A stretch of DNA of 41,148 bases from Bacteroidota bacterium. GTDB lineage: Bacteria; Bacteroidota; Bacteroidia; UKL13-3. The stretch spans positions 1-41,148 of the forward strand of contig JAUXUD010000056.1 in assembly GCA_030680835.1 (NCBI GenBank), read 5' to 3'. Below the pieces are notes generated by a model. That model saw only the letters and a program-made list of their open reading frames with translations, had not been told where the DNA came from and ran no database searches. Every line of letters starts with the position of its first letter. The first letter of the stretch is position 1. Of this stretch, positions 25,497 through 38,140 are shown piece after piece. The translations under genes and the position numbers were made by a program.

Positions 25497-28031
25497 CTAT
25501 TTTCTTATCGGTAAGGAAATAATAAATTCTGTTCCTTTTCCCAATTCACTTTTTACTTCTATAGTTCCTTTGTGTTTTTCAATGATTCCGTAGGAAATGG
25601 ATAAACCCAATCCGGTTCCTTTACCTACCGCTTTTGTGGTAAAAAAGGGTTCAAATATTTTTGAACGTACTGTTTCATTCATTCCCGAACCATTGTCGGC
25701 AATGGATATGATTGCCTTCGACCCCTCTTCACTTGTTTTAATTGTAATTTCTCCCTTATCCGTTATGGCATCTGTAGCATTAAAAATAATATTCATAAAC
25801 ACCTGGTTTAACTGTCCGGGAAAACACATAAGCGGAGACAGTTTGCCATAATCCTTTATTACTTTTATCCGGTCTTTAATCCGGTTGTTTAAAATCACCA
25901 GGGTATTATCGATTCCTTCTTCCACATTGGCTATCTTCATATCATCTTCATCCAGACGTGTAAAATTTCGTAGGCCTTTTACAATTTCTGTTGTGCGGCT
26001 GGCGCCGCTTTTAATGCTTCCTATTAAATCCTCCATCTCGGGTAAAAGCACTTCTATGTTTAGCTCCCTGATGCTTTTATCTATCGCTGCCAATCGTGCT
26101 TCTGCATCTTTGATATTTTCCGATTGCTTGATCTGCATCAGTGCATTTTTTATTTCATCATAGTTATCATTTAAAGATTCAACTCCGGCAGAAATAAAAT
26201 TAACCGGATTGTTAATCTCATGTGCTACGCCTGCTGTTAATACCCCCAGCGATGCCATTTTTTCCGATTCTACCAGTTTGCTCTGTGCCGATTTTAACTG
26301 CTCAAATGCATCGGTCATTTTGCTGTAGGAACCTGCATTTTGTATGGCTGTGGTAATATATGAGGCAAGTGAACGTAAAATATCCAAATGGTATTGATTG
26401 TATGCATATTTACGAAAGCTCTGCACAGTAAGCACACCGGTGGGTTCATTATTAATGAGCAAAGGCATATATATCAGTGAAACCGGAACTTCAGGTTTGG
26501 TGCCATCTTCAAGCGAACTGTCATCGAGAATTACTTTCACATCACCCGTAATATATCGCTTGAATTCCTTCTCTACATCATTGATAAAAATTTCTTTTTT
26601 ATGCTCGATGCACCATACCGGAAACTGATTTTTATCTTCCATGGTTCGGGTATAAGGCTGATAGCGTTTTCCCTTTTCAATGGCAAGGCGGTAATCAATT
26701 ATTTTTTCTTCAGAATCGTAGATGCCGATTCCGAAAATGCTTGCATCCATCAAGCGGTTTACATTTTCATAAACCGTGTTTAATATCTTGTCGAGGTTTA
26801 ATGTAGATGTGATCTCCTGTCCGATTACGGTAAGCAATTTTAACTTACTGAAAGTTTCTTCCAGTTCATCTTTTTGGAGGCGGAGTTCCTCTGTTCGCTT
26901 TTCAACCTGCTGTTCCAGTTCCGTGTTCTTCTGCTCTATTTCAGTTTTGTGTTTTTCAATTAAATGATAGGCTTCCGAATTTTCAAGTGCGGTTGCCACA
27001 AAAATGGCTATATTCCTGAGTGCACTCAAATGATAGGATGTATAGGCATTTTTGTCATACGATTGTACGGTAATCAAACCAATCATTCGATCCTTTATCA
27101 TCAGGGGCATATAAATAAACGACAAGGGGTCGGAGGCCTGTGAGGAATCTTCAAGCATTCCCACTTCATCTTTATCTTTAAATTGGGAAATGTATTTTGA
27201 ATATTCCCTGTACACATCATTGATAAAAATTTCTTTTCGGTTTTCAACACACCAAACCGGAAACTGGTTTTTATCTTCCATACTTCTGCTGTATGGCTGA
27301 TAGCGTTTACCCTTTTCAATCGCTAACCGGTAATCAATCGTTTCCTTTTCGGCATTATAGGTACCAATCCCAAATACAGTAGCATCCATTAACTGGTTTA
27401 CATTTTCATAAACGGTATTTAAAATGGTTTCAATATCCAGGGTGGATGTTATTTCCTGTCCTATTTCACTCAGCAACTGCACATTTTTATAAGCCTCTTT
27501 TACCTGCTCATTCAATTGCAGTACCTCCCCCTTAAGTTTTATGTTTTCCGGTTTTTCATTGCTTTCATCCGTTGCTGCTGCTGCCTCGCCCGTACCTATT
27601 TTCCCATTATTTTCCGGTAAATGATTTTGTACATGTCCGTTCGCGCGCTTCAAAAACAATGACTGATATGCTTCATCTATGGTAAGTTTTAACTCTTCTT
27701 TTTGCCAGGGCTTTTTAATATATTTATGAATTTTACCAATATTTAATGCATCAATAACCGCTTCAATATCGCTGTATCCGGTCATGATGATGCGCACATT
27801 ATCGGGCTTGTCGGGAACAATTTTTAAAAACTCTACTCCGCTGAGTTCAGGCATGCGCTGATCTGAAATAATCACATCAACCGGATTGTCTTTTAAAAGT
27901 TGAAGTGCTTCAAAGCCTGAAATCGCAGTTATTACATCATAATACCTTCGGAATGATGATTTAAAAACCAACAGATTGTTATCTTCATCATCTACATAAA
28001 GTACTTTGGGTTTATTGTCTGAATTTTCCAT
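25497..28031 (-). CDS. Array kinase 1: REC-GAF-GAF-HisKA-HATPase, 844 aa
   Basis: Domain order is receiver (about 8-125, Asp57 in ISDQRMP, Thr84, Lys107), a linker helix, GAF1 (about 195-375), coiled coil ([19 protein letters not shown]), GAF2 (about 420-580), a HisKA dimerisation domain with His604 in [10 protein letters not shown], and a HATPase with N-box [16 protein letters not shown]1 DNGSGM and G2 GKGTGLGL. It has no membrane helix. The start is the ATG at 28031 ([10 protein letters not shown]), because the receivers of its paralogs start the same way. The frame runs on to a TTG at 28094 but that part overlaps the upstream gene. The gap to the upstream paralog is 10 bases. The variable GAF1 segment resembles GAF2 of array kinase 3, and its GAF2 segment resembles GAF2 of kinase 4. 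Confidence 0.92.
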   Translation of the reverse strand: MENSDNKPKVLYVDDEDNNLLVFKSSFRRYYDVITAISGFEALQLLKDNPVDVIISDQRMPELSGVEFLKIVPDKPDNVRIIMTGYSDIEAVIDALNIGKIHKYIKKPWQKEELKLTIDEAYQSLFLKRANGHVQNHLPENNGKIGTGEAAAATDESNEKPENIKLKGEVLQLNEQVKEAYKNVQLLSEIGQEITSTLDIETILNTVYENVNQLMDATVFGIGTYNAEKETIDYRLAIEKGKRYQPYSRSMEDKNQFPVWCVENRKEIFINDVYREYSKYISQFKDKDEVGMLEDSSQASDPLSFIYMPLMIKDRMIGLITVQSYDKNAYTSYHLSALRNIAIFVATALENSEAYHLIEKHKTEIEQKNTELEQQVEKRTEELRLQKDELEETFSKLKLLTVIGQEITSTLNLDKILNTVYENVNRLMDASIFGIGIYDSEEKIIDYRLAIEKGKRYQPYTRTMEDKNQFPVWCIEHKKEIFINDVEKEFKRYITGDVKVILDDSSLEDGTKPEVPVSLIYMPLLINNEPTGVLTVQSFRKYAYNQYHLDILRSLASYITTAIQNAGSYSKMTDAFEQLKSAQSKLVESEKMASLGVLTAGVAHEINNPVNFISAGVESLNDNYDEIKNALMQIKQSENIKDAEARLAAIDKSIRELNIEVLLPEMEDLIGSIKSGASRTTEIVKGLRNFTRLDEDDMKIANVEEGIDNTLVILNNRIKDRIKVIKDYGKLSPLMCFPGQLNQVFMNIIFNATDAITDKGEITIKTSEEGSKAIISIADNGSGMNETVRSKIFEPFFTTKAVGKGTGLGLSISYGIIEKHKGTIEVKSELGKGTEFIISLPIRK

Positions 28032-28041
28032 TTTTACTGAT

Positions 28042-30558
28042 TTAAATTTGAACCGGTAAGGAAATTGTAAACACCGTACCCTTACCCATTTCACTTTTCA
28101 CTTCAATGGTACCTTTATGGTTTTCAATAATTCCATAAGAGATGGATAAGCCCAAACCCGTTCCTTTACCCACGGCTTTGGTTGTAAAAAAGGGTTCAAA
28201 AATATGCGCCCTTACATGCTCCGGCATCCCTGAACCCGAATCGCTAAAAGAAATATAAACAGTCTGTTCTTTCTGCCAGGTTTTAATATTTATTTCACCG
28301 GTTCCATCAATGGCATCCGCAGCATTTGAAAGAATATTCAGAAAAACCTGATTCAATTGTCCCGGATAACACATAATCTCAGGAATGTTTGCGTACGATT
28401 TATGCACTTCTATCCTGCCCTTTATCTTGTTGTTTAAAATAACCAGTGTGCTGTCAATGCCGGCTTCCAGACTCGCTTTTTTCATATCGCTTTCATCAAG
28501 TCGTGAAAAGTTTCGCAATCCTTTTACAATTTCTGATGTTCGCATGGCTCCGTTTTGAATGGTGCTGATTAGTATATCCATTTCTACCAGCAGGCTTTTT
28601 AAATCAATCTGCTTTTGAGTAGTGTTGATCCCCTCCCATAATTCAGCCGGAGGCGTATTTGGTTTTGGACTTTCAATCTGTTCAAGTAGTTTTTTCAGGT
28701 CTTCATAATTGTCCTTCAGCGATTCAATGCCTCCGGAAATAAAGTTTACAGGGTTATTTATTTCATGCGCCACACCTGCTGTTAACACCCCCAGAGATGC
28801 CATTTTTTCGGCTTCCACCAGTTTGCTCTGGGCTGCTTTTAACTGCTCAAAGGCTTCGGTCATTTTGCTGTAGGAATGCGCGTTTTGAATGGCTGTGGTA
28901 ATATATGATGCCAGTGATCTTAAAATATCCAGATGATACTGGTTATAGGCAAATTTTCGGAAACCCTGCACGGTAATTACACCAATGGGATTATTATTAA
29001 AGAGTAAGGGAATATAAATTAATGAAAGCGGAACCAATGATTGTGAGCCATCTTCCAGAGTACTTACCCGCTGATCAAAATCTTTGATATACTTTGAAAA
29101 TTCTACACTCACATCATTGATGAAAATTTCTTTTTTATTTTCAATACACCAAACCGGTAATTGGTTTTTGTCTTCCATAGTTCTGCTGTAGGGTTGAAAC
29201 CGTTTGCCATTCTCAATGGCCAGCTGGTAGTTAATGGTACTTTCTTCCGGCGAATAAATGCCGATTCCAAAAATACTCGCGTCCATGAGCTGGTTCACAT
29301 TTTCATAAACAGTATTTAAAATTTTATCCAGATTTAAGGTTGAGGTAATATCCTGTCCAATTTCAGTGAGCAGTTTCAGCTTTCTGAAAGTTCCTTCCAG
29401 TTCATCCTTTTGCAAACGCAGTTCCTGGGTACGCTTCTCAACCTTATCTTCAAGCTCAACATTCTTTTGTTCAATTTCTGTTTTTTGTTTTTCGATCAGA
29501 TGAAAAGCTTTATAATTTTCAAGCGCAGTTGCCACAAATATGGCAATGTTTCTTAATGCGCTTAAATGATACGGCGTGAATGCATTTTTATTGAATGACT
29601 GCACCGAAATCAACCCGATGACCCGGTCTTTAATCATCAAAGGCATATATATATACGATTCAGCAATCTCTGAATACGTGCCATCTTCCAGGGTACTTGA
29701 GATCTCATTAAAATCTTTGATGTATTTGGAATATTCAATACCCACATTGTTGATGAAAACCTCTTCCTTATTTTCTATACACCATACCGGAAACTGGTTT
29801 TTATCTTCCATGGTCCGGCTGTATGGCTGATAGCGTTTCCCTTTTTCTATGGCCAGTCTGTAATCAATCGTTTCCATTTCGGTATTATAGGTGCCAATTC
29901 CAAAAACACTTGCATCCATTAATTGGTTTACATTTTCATAAACCGTATTTAAAATGGTTTCAATATCTAAAGTAGAAGTAATTTCCTGCCCGATTTCACT
30001 CAGCAATTGTACATTTTGATACGCTTCATTTACCTGTTCTTTCAATCTCACATTTTCTTCTTTCAGAAATCGTATTTCTGCACTTTCATCCGATGATTGA
30101 AACGCAATATTTCCTGATTTCACAGCGTGCGGTATATTTTCTGAATGATGCACCTGCTCTTCCTTTTCACTTCTTTTTAAATACAGGCTCTGACAGGCTT
30201 CATCAATGATGCGTTTCAAATCTTCTTTTTGCCAGGGCTTCTTGATATACTTGTCAATTTTCCCTAAATTCAATGCATCAATTACAGCTTCTATATCACT
30301 GTACCCGGTCATAATCATGCGAACATTTTCAGGAGCATCCGGAATTTTTCTCAAAAACTCAACGCCACTCAAAACGGGCATCCGCTGATCGGATATCACC
30401 ACATCAACCTGGTTTTCTTCCAGTAACTGTAGAGCCTCTGCACCCGATAAGGCAGTGAGTACATCATAGTAGCGGCGAAATGCTGATTTGAAAACAAAGA
30501 GATTGTTTTCTTCATCATCAACATAAAGTACTCTGGGTGTATTATTTACTGTTTGCAT
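28042..30558 (-). CDS. Array kinase 2: REC-GAF-GAF-HisKA-HATPase, 838 aa
   Basis: A complete paralog with receiver Asp57 (VVISDQRMP), the KKPW lysine, two GAF domains, HisKA His598 and an intact HATPase ([14 protein letters not shown]). Its linker between receiver and GAF1 is its own ([14 protein letters not shown], then [16 protein letters not shown]), while the GAF and kinase parts are very close to those of the neighbours. The loop between the HisKA helices ([16 protein letters not shown]) groups it with kinases 5 and 6. The GAF2 variable segment ([18 protein letters not shown]) is close to that of kinase 5 GAF2. The start ATG is three bases after the stop of kinase 3, so translation is probably coupled. 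Confidence 0.92.
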   Translation of the reverse strand: MQTVNNTPRVLYVDDEENNLFVFKSAFRRYYDVLTALSGAEALQLLEENQVDVVISDQRMPVLSGVEFLRKIPDAPENVRMIMTGYSDIEAVIDALNLGKIDKYIKKPWQKEDLKRIIDEACQSLYLKRSEKEEQVHHSENIPHAVKSGNIAFQSSDESAEIRFLKEENVRLKEQVNEAYQNVQLLSEIGQEITSTLDIETILNTVYENVNQLMDASVFGIGTYNTEMETIDYRLAIEKGKRYQPYSRTMEDKNQFPVWCIENKEEVFINNVGIEYSKYIKDFNEISSTLEDGTYSEIAESYIYMPLMIKDRVIGLISVQSFNKNAFTPYHLSALRNIAIFVATALENYKAFHLIEKQKTEIEQKNVELEDKVEKRTQELRLQKDELEGTFRKLKLLTEIGQDITSTLNLDKILNTVYENVNQLMDASIFGIGIYSPEESTINYQLAIENGKRFQPYSRTMEDKNQLPVWCIENKKEIFINDVSVEFSKYIKDFDQRVSTLEDGSQSLVPLSLIYIPLLFNNNPIGVITVQGFRKFAYNQYHLDILRSLASYITTAIQNAHSYSKMTEAFEQLKAAQSKLVEAEKMASLGVLTAGVAHEINNPVNFISGGIESLKDNYEDLKKLLEQIESPKPNTPPAELWEGINTTQKQIDLKSLLVEMDILISTIQNGAMRTSEIVKGLRNFSRLDESDMKKASLEAGIDSTLVILNNKIKGRIEVHKSYANIPEIMCYPGQLNQVFLNILSNAADAIDGTGEINIKTWQKEQTVYISFSDSGSGMPEHVRAHIFEPFFTTKAVGKGTGLGLSISYGIIENHKGTIEVKSEMGKGTVFTISLPVQI

Positions 30559-30561
30559 GTT

Positions 30562-33057
30562 TTAAACATTTTTAAGGGGTAAGGTTATAATAAATTCTGT
30601 TCCTTTTCCAACTTCACTTGTTACTTCAAATGTGCCTTTGTGTTTTTCTATAATTCCGTAGGAAATAGAAAGACCCAAACCGGTTCCTTTACCCACATCT
30701 TTGGTGGTAAAAAAAGGTTCAAATATTTTTGACCTAACCGACTCAGGCATTCCGCTTCCGTTATCACGAATGGAAACTTTTATTGCCTTATTCTCTTCCC
30801 ATGTTTTCACTCTTATTTCTCCTTTATTGGCAATCGCATCGGCGGCATTGTAAAGCACATTCATAAATACCTGGTTTAACTGACCCGGAAAACACATGAG
30901 CTCAGGTGTGTTCCCATATTCTTTCACAACGTTTACTTTATTTTTGAAACGGTTATTCAAAATAATGATGGTATTGTCAAGACCCTCTTCCAGTTTTGCC
31001 CTTTTCATATCTGTTTCATCCAGGCGCGAGAAGTTTCGTAATCCCTTAACAATTTCTGTGGTGCGCTTGGCTCCGTTTCGTATGCTTATAAACAAATCGT
31101 TTACTTCCGGCAGCAGTTTATCCAGCGCCAATTCCTTGCGTTGTTTTTCAATCTGATCCCATAATTCTTTCGATTGTTTTTGATGATATGTCAGCAAGTC
31201 TTTTAACAGGAGTTCGATATCATCATAATTTTCCTTAAGCGATTGAATGCCCCCTGAAATAAAATTCACCGGATTGTTAATTTCATGCGCAACGCCTGCT
31301 GTTAATACACCCAGCGAAGCCATCTTTTCCGATTCCACGAGTTTACTTTGAGCCGATTTGAGTTGTTCAAATGCTTCGGTCATTTTGCTGTATGAATTTG
31401 CATTCTGGATGGCGGTTGTAATGTATGATGCCAATGATCTTAAAATATCCAGATGATATTGATTGTAGGCATGCTTTCTAAAACTCTGAACGGTTAAAAT
31501 GCCGATAGGATTGTTGTTAAAAAGCAACGGAATATATATGAAGGATAAAGGGTCTGCAGCCTGTGTGGCGTCTTCAAGCATTCCCACATCATCCTTGTCT
31601 TTAAACTGACTGATATAACGTGAATATTCCTTATACACATCATTAATAAATATTTCCTTTTTCTTTTCGATGCACCAAACCGGAAATTGATTTTTATCTT
31701 CCATACTCCGGGTATAAGGCTGATAGCGTTTCCCGTTTTCAATGGCCAGGCGGTAATCAATGGCATTTTCATCAGGCCGGTAAATTCCAATTCCAAAAAC
31801 ACTGGCATCCATCAAACTGTTTACATTTTCATAGATGGTATTTAATATGGTATCCAGATGCAGGGTAGAGGTTATTTCCTTTCCGATTTCTGTGAGCAGT
31901 TTTAATTTACCAAAAGTGTCTTCCAGTTCATCTTTCTGCAACCTGAGTTCTTCGGTTCGTTGTTCAACCTTTTGTTCCAGTTCAATATTCTTCTGTTCAA
32001 TTTCCGTTTTTTGTTCTTCTATGAGTGTATAAGCTTTTGCATTTTCCAATGCTGTGGCAACGAATATTCCAATGTTTCTCAGTGCATTGAGATGAAACTG
32101 GGTATATGCATTTTTGTTGAATGACTGCACGGTGGTAAGTCCGATAATTCTTCCTTTAATCAATAAGGGCATATAAATAAAAGATACCGGATCGGCGAAC
32201 TTGGTACCATCTTCCAGCATCGCTATCTCATCCTTGTCTTTATACTGGTTGATATAACGTGAATATTCTTCATACACATCATTGATAAATATTTCCTTTT
32301 TGTTTTCAATGCACCAAACCGGAAACTGATTTTTATCTTCCATGGTTCTGCTATATGGCTTATACCTGAGTCCTTTTTCGATGGCCAACTGATAGTCAAT
32401 CGTATTGTCAACCGAATTATAAATACCAATTCCAAACACGGTGGCATCCATTAAACGGTTTACATTTTCATATACGGTATTGAGGATGGCATCCAGGTTC
32501 AGGGTTGAAGTTACCTCCTGCCCGATTTCACTTAATAGCTGCACATTTTCATAGGCTTCATTTACCTGTTTTTGCAGGTTCTCTACATCCGGTTTTTCAT
32601 TTTTAGTTTTACCTTCAGCCTTTTTTTTCTGGATGTTTTTTATGGCTCCTGCTTCCTGCTGAACGAGTAATTTTCTGATTTGCAAATTCTCAATGGCATC
32701 ATCAATAATTTTCAGCAATTCCTCTTTCTCCCAGGGTTTGCTGATGTATTTGTATACCTTACCTGAATTCAATGCATCCACAACGGCTTCAATATCGCTG
32801 AAGCCTGTCAGTATCATGCGTACATTTTCACCTTTATCCGGGAGCGCACTTAAGAATTCTACCCCGCTGATTTCGGGCATGCGTTGATCCGAAATAATCA
32901 CATCAAAGAGATTGTCCTTCATCAGTTCTTTTGCCTCTTTTGCCGAAATGGATGTGGACACATCATAATACCTGCGAAAAGAGGAACGGAACACGAGTAA
33001 ATTTTCCTCTTCATCATCTACATAAAGTACTTTGGGTTTATTACTTGAAACTTCCAT
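30562..33057 (-). CDS. Array kinase 3: REC-GAF-GAF-HisKA-HATPase, 831 aa
   Basis: The shortest complete member. The receiver has Asp57 and ends in YISKPW, like kinase 4 and the stand-alone receiver, rather than the YIKKPW of kinases 1, 2, 5 and 6. The linker is lysine-rich ([17 protein letters not shown]). HisKA His591 and HATPase motifs ([19 protein letters not shown]) are intact. Both GAF domains carry the same type of variable segment ([17 protein letters not shown] in GAF1, [17 protein letters not shown] in GAF2), the clearest sign that the two GAFs of one gene can be copies of each other. The kinase 2 gene follows after three bases. Confidence 0.92.
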   Translation of the reverse strand: MEVSSNKPKVLYVDDEEENLLVFRSSFRRYYDVSTSISAKEAKELMKDNLFDVIISDQRMPEISGVEFLSALPDKGENVRMILTGFSDIEAVVDALNSGKVYKYISKPWEKEELLKIIDDAIENLQIRKLLVQQEAGAIKNIQKKKAEGKTKNEKPDVENLQKQVNEAYENVQLLSEIGQEVTSTLNLDAILNTVYENVNRLMDATVFGIGIYNSVDNTIDYQLAIEKGLRYKPYSRTMEDKNQFPVWCIENKKEIFINDVYEEYSRYINQYKDKDEIAMLEDGTKFADPVSFIYMPLLIKGRIIGLTTVQSFNKNAYTQFHLNALRNIGIFVATALENAKAYTLIEEQKTEIEQKNIELEQKVEQRTEELRLQKDELEDTFGKLKLLTEIGKEITSTLHLDTILNTIYENVNSLMDASVFGIGIYRPDENAIDYRLAIENGKRYQPYTRSMEDKNQFPVWCIEKKKEIFINDVYKEYSRYISQFKDKDDVGMLEDATQAADPLSFIYIPLLFNNNPIGILTVQSFRKHAYNQYHLDILRSLASYITTAIQNANSYSKMTEAFEQLKSAQSKLVESEKMASLGVLTAGVAHEINNPVNFISGGIQSLKENYDDIELLLKDLLTYHQKQSKELWDQIEKQRKELALDKLLPEVNDLFISIRNGAKRTTEIVKGLRNFSRLDETDMKRAKLEEGLDNTIIILNNRFKNKVNVVKEYGNTPELMCFPGQLNQVFMNVLYNAADAIANKGEIRVKTWEENKAIKVSIRDNGSGMPESVRSKIFEPFFTTKDVGKGTGLGLSISYGIIEKHKGTFEVTSEVGKGTEFIITLPLKNV

Positions 33058-33067
33058 ATTTTGTTAA

Positions 33068-35614
33068 TTACATCTGGGTGGGTAATATTATTATGAATTC
33101 GGTGCCTTTTCCGGGCTCGCTGCTAACATGTATCGTACCTTTATGTTTTTCAATAATTCCATACGAAATAGACAATCCCAAACCAGTGCCTTTGCCAACA
33201 GCTTTAGTAGTAAAGAAGGGTTCAAATATATGTGCCCTGACATCATCCGGCATACCGCTTCCATTATCTCTGATGGTGATAAATACCTTTTCATTTTCTA
33301 CACGGGTCTGAACCGTAATTTCACCTTCATTTTCAATGGCATCACAGGCATTACTCAGTATATTCATAAATACCTGATTTAACTGTCCCGGATAACATTC
33401 TATTTCAGGAATCTTACCATATTCTTTTATTAATTCAATCCGGTTTTTAAATTTATTATTTAAAATAACCAGTGTATTGTTTAAGCCCTCCTCCAGATTG
33501 GCTTTTTTCATATCATTCTCATCCAGGCGTGAAAAGTTTCGCAAACCTTTAACAATTTCAGAAGTCCGGTTGGCTCCGTTCTTTACACTCTGAAATAAAT
33601 CCTTCATTTCAGAAAGGATTCTGTCCAAATCAATTTCCGTTTTTATTTTTTCAATTTTTTCCCATTGTGCTTTTGCTTCTTCAATATTTTCAACATTTTT
33701 AATTTCCTTTAGCAGATTCTCAATATCTGTATAGTTATCTTCCAGGGATTCAATTCCACCCGAAATAAAGGTTACCGGATTATTAATTTCATGTGCCACA
33801 CCTGCTGTTAATACCCCCAATGAAGCCATCTTTTCTGATTCAACCAGTTTGCTTTGTGCTGATTTAAGTTGCTCAAATGCTTCCGTCATTTTACTGTATG
33901 AACCTGCATTTTGAATGGCCGTTGTTATATAAGAGGCCAGGGACCTTAAGATATCCAGATGATACTGGTTATATGCATGCTTGCGGAAACTTTGTACGGT
34001 AAGTACACCCGTTGGTTTATTATTAAAAAGCAATGGAATATATATCAATGAAAGTGGTGCTTCTGCTTTAGACCCATCCTCTAAAGTTTCAGAACCCAAA
34101 ATAACTTTAACATTTTCTTTAAGATAATTCTGCGCATCTTTTTTTACATCATTAATAAAAACTTCCTTTTTGTTCTCAATACACCAAACCGGAAACTGGT
34201 TTTTATCTTCCATGCTTCTTGTATATGGTTGATACCGCTTTCCTTTTTCAATCGCAAGGCGATATTCTATAAGCTCTTTATCTGAATTATATATTCCAAT
34301 TCCAAATACACTGGCATCCATAAGATTATTAACATTTTCATAAACTGTATTTAATATGGTATCCAAATGAAGTGTTGAAGTAATTTCCTGTCCAATTTCT
34401 GTGAGCAATTTTAGCTTACTAAAGGTATCTTCCAGTTCATCTTTTTGCTGGCGGAGTTCCTCGGTACGCTGCTGCACTTTTTGTTCCAGTTCTACATTTT
34501 TTTGTTCTATTTCCGTTTTATGCTCTTCAATTAATTTATAGGCTTTTGCATTCTCAAGGGCAGTAGCAACATAAATTGCAATGTTTCTTAAATTGTTCAA
34601 GTGATAGTTAGAATAAGCACTTTTATTAAATGATTGAACCGTTATCAATCCAATTACATTTTCTTTAACCAAAAGGGGCATGTAAATAATGGAATACGGA
34701 ATATCCGATTTCGAACCGTCTTCCATTGTGGCATGTTCAGCATTAATCTTAACGGTTTCCTTTATATAAATTTGTGATTCCTTTTCTACATCGTTAATAA
34801 AAATCTCTTTCTTATTTTCAACACACCAAACCGGAAATTGATTTTTATCTTCCATACTCCGGCTATATGGCTTAAATCGTTTCCCCTTTTCAATGGCCAG
34901 ATGATAATCTATTGTTTGACCTTCTGCATTATACGTTCCAATACCAAATACACTTGCATCCATTAAATGATTAACATTCTCATAAACGGTATTTAAAATA
35001 TCATCCAGATTCAGGGTTGATGTAATTTCCTGTCCGATCTCACTTAACAACTGCACGTTTTTATAAGCATCATCAACTTGTTTCTGAAGTGCAATATTCT
35101 CTGCTTCTTTTTGTTTTAATTGCTCAATAATTTCTTTATCACTGATGTTTTGATAAGAAATATTTTCAACCCGGCTGCGCTCCTGTTCTTTTGTTGGGGA
35201 TTTATGATTCAACATTTCCAGTCTGCCCTGTTTTTCCTTATAATTTATAAGCGCATCATCAATAATTTGCTGCAACTCATCTTTCTTCCAGGGCTTTGAA
35301 ATATACTTGTCAATCCTGCCATTATTCAATGCCTTTATTACAATATCCACATCGCTGTAACCGGTTAAAATCATTCTTAAACTCCGCGTTTCATCGGGCA
35401 GATTATTCAGAAATTCCACACCATTCACTTTGGGCATTCTTTGATCCGAGATGATTACATCAAACTCCCGGTCTCTTAAAATGTCCATTGCCGTATAGGC
35501 AGAATTGGCCGTTTCAACATCATAAAATCTTCGCATCGATGAGGAAAAAACAAGTAAATTATCCTCTTCGTCATCTACATAAAGTACCTTTGGTTTTGCG
35601 CTTGCTATTTGCAT
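33068..35614 (-). CDS. Array kinase 4: REC-GAF-GAF-HisKA-HATPase, 848 aa
   Basis: The longest member, and the one whose receiver differs most (FSSSMRRFYDVETANSA, against [10 protein letters not shown] in others), but with Asp57 kept. The extra length is in the receiver-GAF1 linker (HKSPTKEQERSRVENISYQN, then a helix). HisKA His608 is followed by NNPVTFISGG, where all other members have NNPVNFIS. The GAF1 variable segment is unique (KESQIYIKETVKINAEHATM). The GAF2 segment (ENVKVILGSETLEDGS) resembles that of kinase 1 GAF2. The HATPase is complete ([14 protein letters not shown]). The stop lies 10 bases upstream of the kinase 3 ATG. Confidence 0.92.
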   Translation of the reverse strand: MQIASAKPKVLYVDDEEDNLLVFSSSMRRFYDVETANSAYTAMDILRDREFDVIISDQRMPKVNGVEFLNNLPDETRSLRMILTGYSDVDIVIKALNNGRIDKYISKPWKKDELQQIIDDALINYKEKQGRLEMLNHKSPTKEQERSRVENISYQNISDKEIIEQLKQKEAENIALQKQVDDAYKNVQLLSEIGQEITSTLNLDDILNTVYENVNHLMDASVFGIGTYNAEGQTIDYHLAIEKGKRFKPYSRSMEDKNQFPVWCVENKKEIFINDVEKESQIYIKETVKINAEHATMEDGSKSDIPYSIIYMPLLVKENVIGLITVQSFNKSAYSNYHLNNLRNIAIYVATALENAKAYKLIEEHKTEIEQKNVELEQKVQQRTEELRQQKDELEDTFSKLKLLTEIGQEITSTLHLDTILNTVYENVNNLMDASVFGIGIYNSDKELIEYRLAIEKGKRYQPYTRSMEDKNQFPVWCIENKKEVFINDVKKDAQNYLKENVKVILGSETLEDGSKAEAPLSLIYIPLLFNNKPTGVLTVQSFRKHAYNQYHLDILRSLASYITTAIQNAGSYSKMTEAFEQLKSAQSKLVESEKMASLGVLTAGVAHEINNPVTFISGGIESLEDNYTDIENLLKEIKNVENIEEAKAQWEKIEKIKTEIDLDRILSEMKDLFQSVKNGANRTSEIVKGLRNFSRLDENDMKKANLEEGLNNTLVILNNKFKNRIELIKEYGKIPEIECYPGQLNQVFMNILSNACDAIENEGEITVQTRVENEKVFITIRDNGSGMPDDVRAHIFEPFFTTKAVGKGTGLGLSISYGIIEKHKGTIHVSSEPGKGTEFIIILPTQM

Positions 35615-35617
35615 GAT

Positions 35618-38140
35618 CTAATAACTTTTAATCGGTAATATGATTATAAATTCAGTGCCTTTACCGGGTTCACTTTTTACTTCTATGGATCCCTTGTGCT
35701 TTTTAATAATTCCATACGAAATGGATAAGCCCAATCCGGTACCTTTACCCACCTGTTTTGTGGTGAAGAAGGGTTCAAAAATATGCGCGCTAATATTTTC
35801 CGGCATTCCTGAACCTGTGTCCCTGAAGGAAATATACACTGCATTTTCATGTTGCCAGGTCTTGATATGAATTTCACCTTTTGCTTCAATCGCATCGGCA
35901 GCATTGGATAAAATATTCAAAAAAACCTGATTCAACTGTCCGGGATAACACATAATCTGAGGAATTCCTTCATACGCTTTCATTACCTTGATCCGGCTCT
36001 TGATTTTATTATTCAGAATTACCAGGGTGCTGTCAATTCCTTCTTCGATGCTTGCCTTCTTCATTTCGTCTTCATCGAGTCTCGAAAAGTTACGCAGGCC
36101 TTTTACAATTTCCGAGGTTCTCAATGCACCATTTTCTATGGTATTGATCAATATTTCCATTTCGGGTAACAAACTTTTTAAATCAATTTCCTTTTTAAAT
36201 ATATCAATGCCCTTCCATGTTTCTTCTATTGATTTTCCGGGCTCAGGGTTTTCTATCATTTCCAGAAGCTTTTTCAGTTCCGCATAATTATCTTTCAACG
36301 ACTCAATGCCTCCCGAAATAAAGTTTACCGGATTATTGATTTCATGCGCTACGCCGGCTGTTAATACCCCCAGAGAAGCCATTTTTTCTGACTCTACCAA
36401 TTTACTTTGTGCCGATTTTAATTGCTCAAAAGCTTCTGTCATTTTGCTGTACGAATTTGCATTGAGAATGGCAGTAGTAATATAAGATGCCAGTGACCTT
36501 AAAATGTCGAGATGGTATTGATTATAGGCAAACTTGCGAAAACCCTGAACCGTTATTACCCCGATTGTTTTGTTATTAAAAAGTAATGGAATATAAATCA
36601 ATGAAAGCGGAACCAGCGACTGGGTGCCGTCTTCGAGGGTACTTACAATTTCCTCAAAACTTTTTATATATCTGCCGTATTCCTTATACACATCATTTAT
36701 AAAAATTTCCTTCTTGTTCTCAATACACCATACCGGAAACTGGTTCTTGTCTTCCATGGAACGGGTATACGGCTGATATCTTTTGCCGTTCTCAATAGCC
36801 AGTTTATAATTAATGGTATTTTCTTCGGGCGAATAAATTCCGATTCCAAAAACACTTGCATCCATAATGCGGTTTACATTTTCATAAACGGTGTTCAGTA
36901 TTTTATCAAGATTTAAAGTGGAGGTAATCTCTTGTCCAATTTCAGTGAGAAGTTTCAGTTTACTAAATGTTTCTTCCAGTTCATCTTTTTGCAAACGCAA
37001 TTCCTGGGTTCGCTTTTCAACCTTGTCTTCCAGGTCTGAATTCTTTTGTTCAATTTCGGCTTTTTGTTTCTCGATTAAATGATATGCCTTTGCGTTTTCA
37101 ATTGCCGTTGCCACATAGATGGCTATGTTTCTGAAACTGTTTAAATGGTAATGACTATACGCATTTTTGATAAATGACTGAACGGTAATAAGTCCTATTA
37201 CCTTGTCTTTAATCAGAAGCGGCATGTATATAAACGACAGGGGAACTTCTGAAGTACTGCCATCCTCAAGCTCTACAATTTTGTGTTCATATTTACTGAT
37301 ATATTTGCTGTATTCTTCAAGTATGTCATTGATAAAAACTTCTTTTTTATTTTCGATACACCATACCGGAAACTGATTTTTATCTTCCATCGTACGGCTG
37401 TATGGCTGGTACCTTTTTCCTTTCTCTATGGCCAGCTGATAATCTATGGTAGAATTCTCGGCATTATAAACACCGATTCCGAATACACTGGCATCCATCA
37501 GTTGGTTCACATTCTCATATACGGTATTTAATATGGTATCCAAATCCAGCGTGGAAGTGATCTCCTGTCCGATCTCGCTGAGCAGCTGTACATTTTTATA
37601 GGCTTCATTCACCTGTTCATTCAGGCGAAGTACCTCTTCTTTGAGTTTTACAATTTCAATTTTTTCATCCGTCTTTGGCTTTGCAGCAGTCAAATCGTTG
37701 CCCTGATTGCTTATATTGTTTTGCAATGGAATCGAATGATCCTGCTTTTCATTTCTTTTCAGGCAAAGCTTTTGGTAAGCCTCGTCAATGGTGAGTTTCA
37801 GCTCTTCCTTGAGCCAGGGTTTTTTGATATATTTATAAATTTTCTCAATATTAAATGCTTCAATTACGGTTTCAACATCACTGTATCCGGTCAAAATCAT
37901 TCTGATATTATCCGGTTCATCCGGAATGTTTTTTAAAAATTCAACCCCGCTTACATCCGGCATGCGCTGATCGGAGATAACCACATCTACCGGATTGTCC
38001 TTTAATAATTGAAAAGCATCATGTGCCGATATGGCCGTGAGCACATCGAAATATCTGCGGAATGCAGACTTGAAAACAAAAAGATTATTCTCTTCATCAT
38101 CCACATATAATACTCTGGGTTTGCCGTTTATTGCTTGCAT
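35618..38140 (-). CDS. Array kinase 5: REC-GAF-GAF-HisKA-HATPase, 840 aa
   Basis: The receiver has Asp57 ([13 protein letters not shown]) and YIKKPW. HisKA His599 and the HATPase ([19 protein letters not shown]) are intact. The GAF1 variable segment (SKYISKYEHKIVELEDGS) matches GAF2 of kinase 6, the adjacent upstream gene. Its GAF2 segment (GRYIKSFEEIVSTLEDGT) matches GAF2 of kinase 2. The GAF2-preceding helix ([20 protein letters not shown]) is the same as in kinase 1. The next gene starts three bases after its stop. It is separated from kinase 6 by the only longer gap in the array (65 bases). Confidence 0.92.
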   Translation of the reverse strand: MQAINGKPRVLYVDDEENNLFVFKSAFRRYFDVLTAISAHDAFQLLKDNPVDVVISDQRMPDVSGVEFLKNIPDEPDNIRMILTGYSDVETVIEAFNIEKIYKYIKKPWLKEELKLTIDEAYQKLCLKRNEKQDHSIPLQNNISNQGNDLTAAKPKTDEKIEIVKLKEEVLRLNEQVNEAYKNVQLLSEIGQEITSTLDLDTILNTVYENVNQLMDASVFGIGVYNAENSTIDYQLAIEKGKRYQPYSRTMEDKNQFPVWCIENKKEVFINDILEEYSKYISKYEHKIVELEDGSTSEVPLSFIYMPLLIKDKVIGLITVQSFIKNAYSHYHLNSFRNIAIYVATAIENAKAYHLIEKQKAEIEQKNSDLEDKVEKRTQELRLQKDELEETFSKLKLLTEIGQEITSTLNLDKILNTVYENVNRIMDASVFGIGIYSPEENTINYKLAIENGKRYQPYTRSMEDKNQFPVWCIENKKEIFINDVYKEYGRYIKSFEEIVSTLEDGTQSLVPLSLIYIPLLFNNKTIGVITVQGFRKFAYNQYHLDILRSLASYITTAILNANSYSKMTEAFEQLKSAQSKLVESEKMASLGVLTAGVAHEINNPVNFISGGIESLKDNYAELKKLLEMIENPEPGKSIEETWKGIDIFKKEIDLKSLLPEMEILINTIENGALRTSEIVKGLRNFSRLDEDEMKKASIEEGIDSTLVILNNKIKSRIKVMKAYEGIPQIMCYPGQLNQVFLNILSNAADAIEAKGEIHIKTWQHENAVYISFRDTGSGMPENISAHIFEPFFTTKQVGKGTGLGLSISYGIIKKHKGSIEVKSEPGKGTEFIIILPIKSY

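Noticed and set aside
28032-28094. N-terminal extension of array kinase 1 from a TTG at 28094
   Set aside because: It overlaps the end of kinase 2 by 53 bases, and the paralogs all start a few residues before [10 protein letters not shown], which fits the ATG at 28031.
32931-33311. 126-residue plus-strand frame across the kinase 3/4 junction
   Set aside because: It is antisense to two strongly supported kinase genes. Similar antisense frames recur at the same place in every paralog, as expected of shadows.
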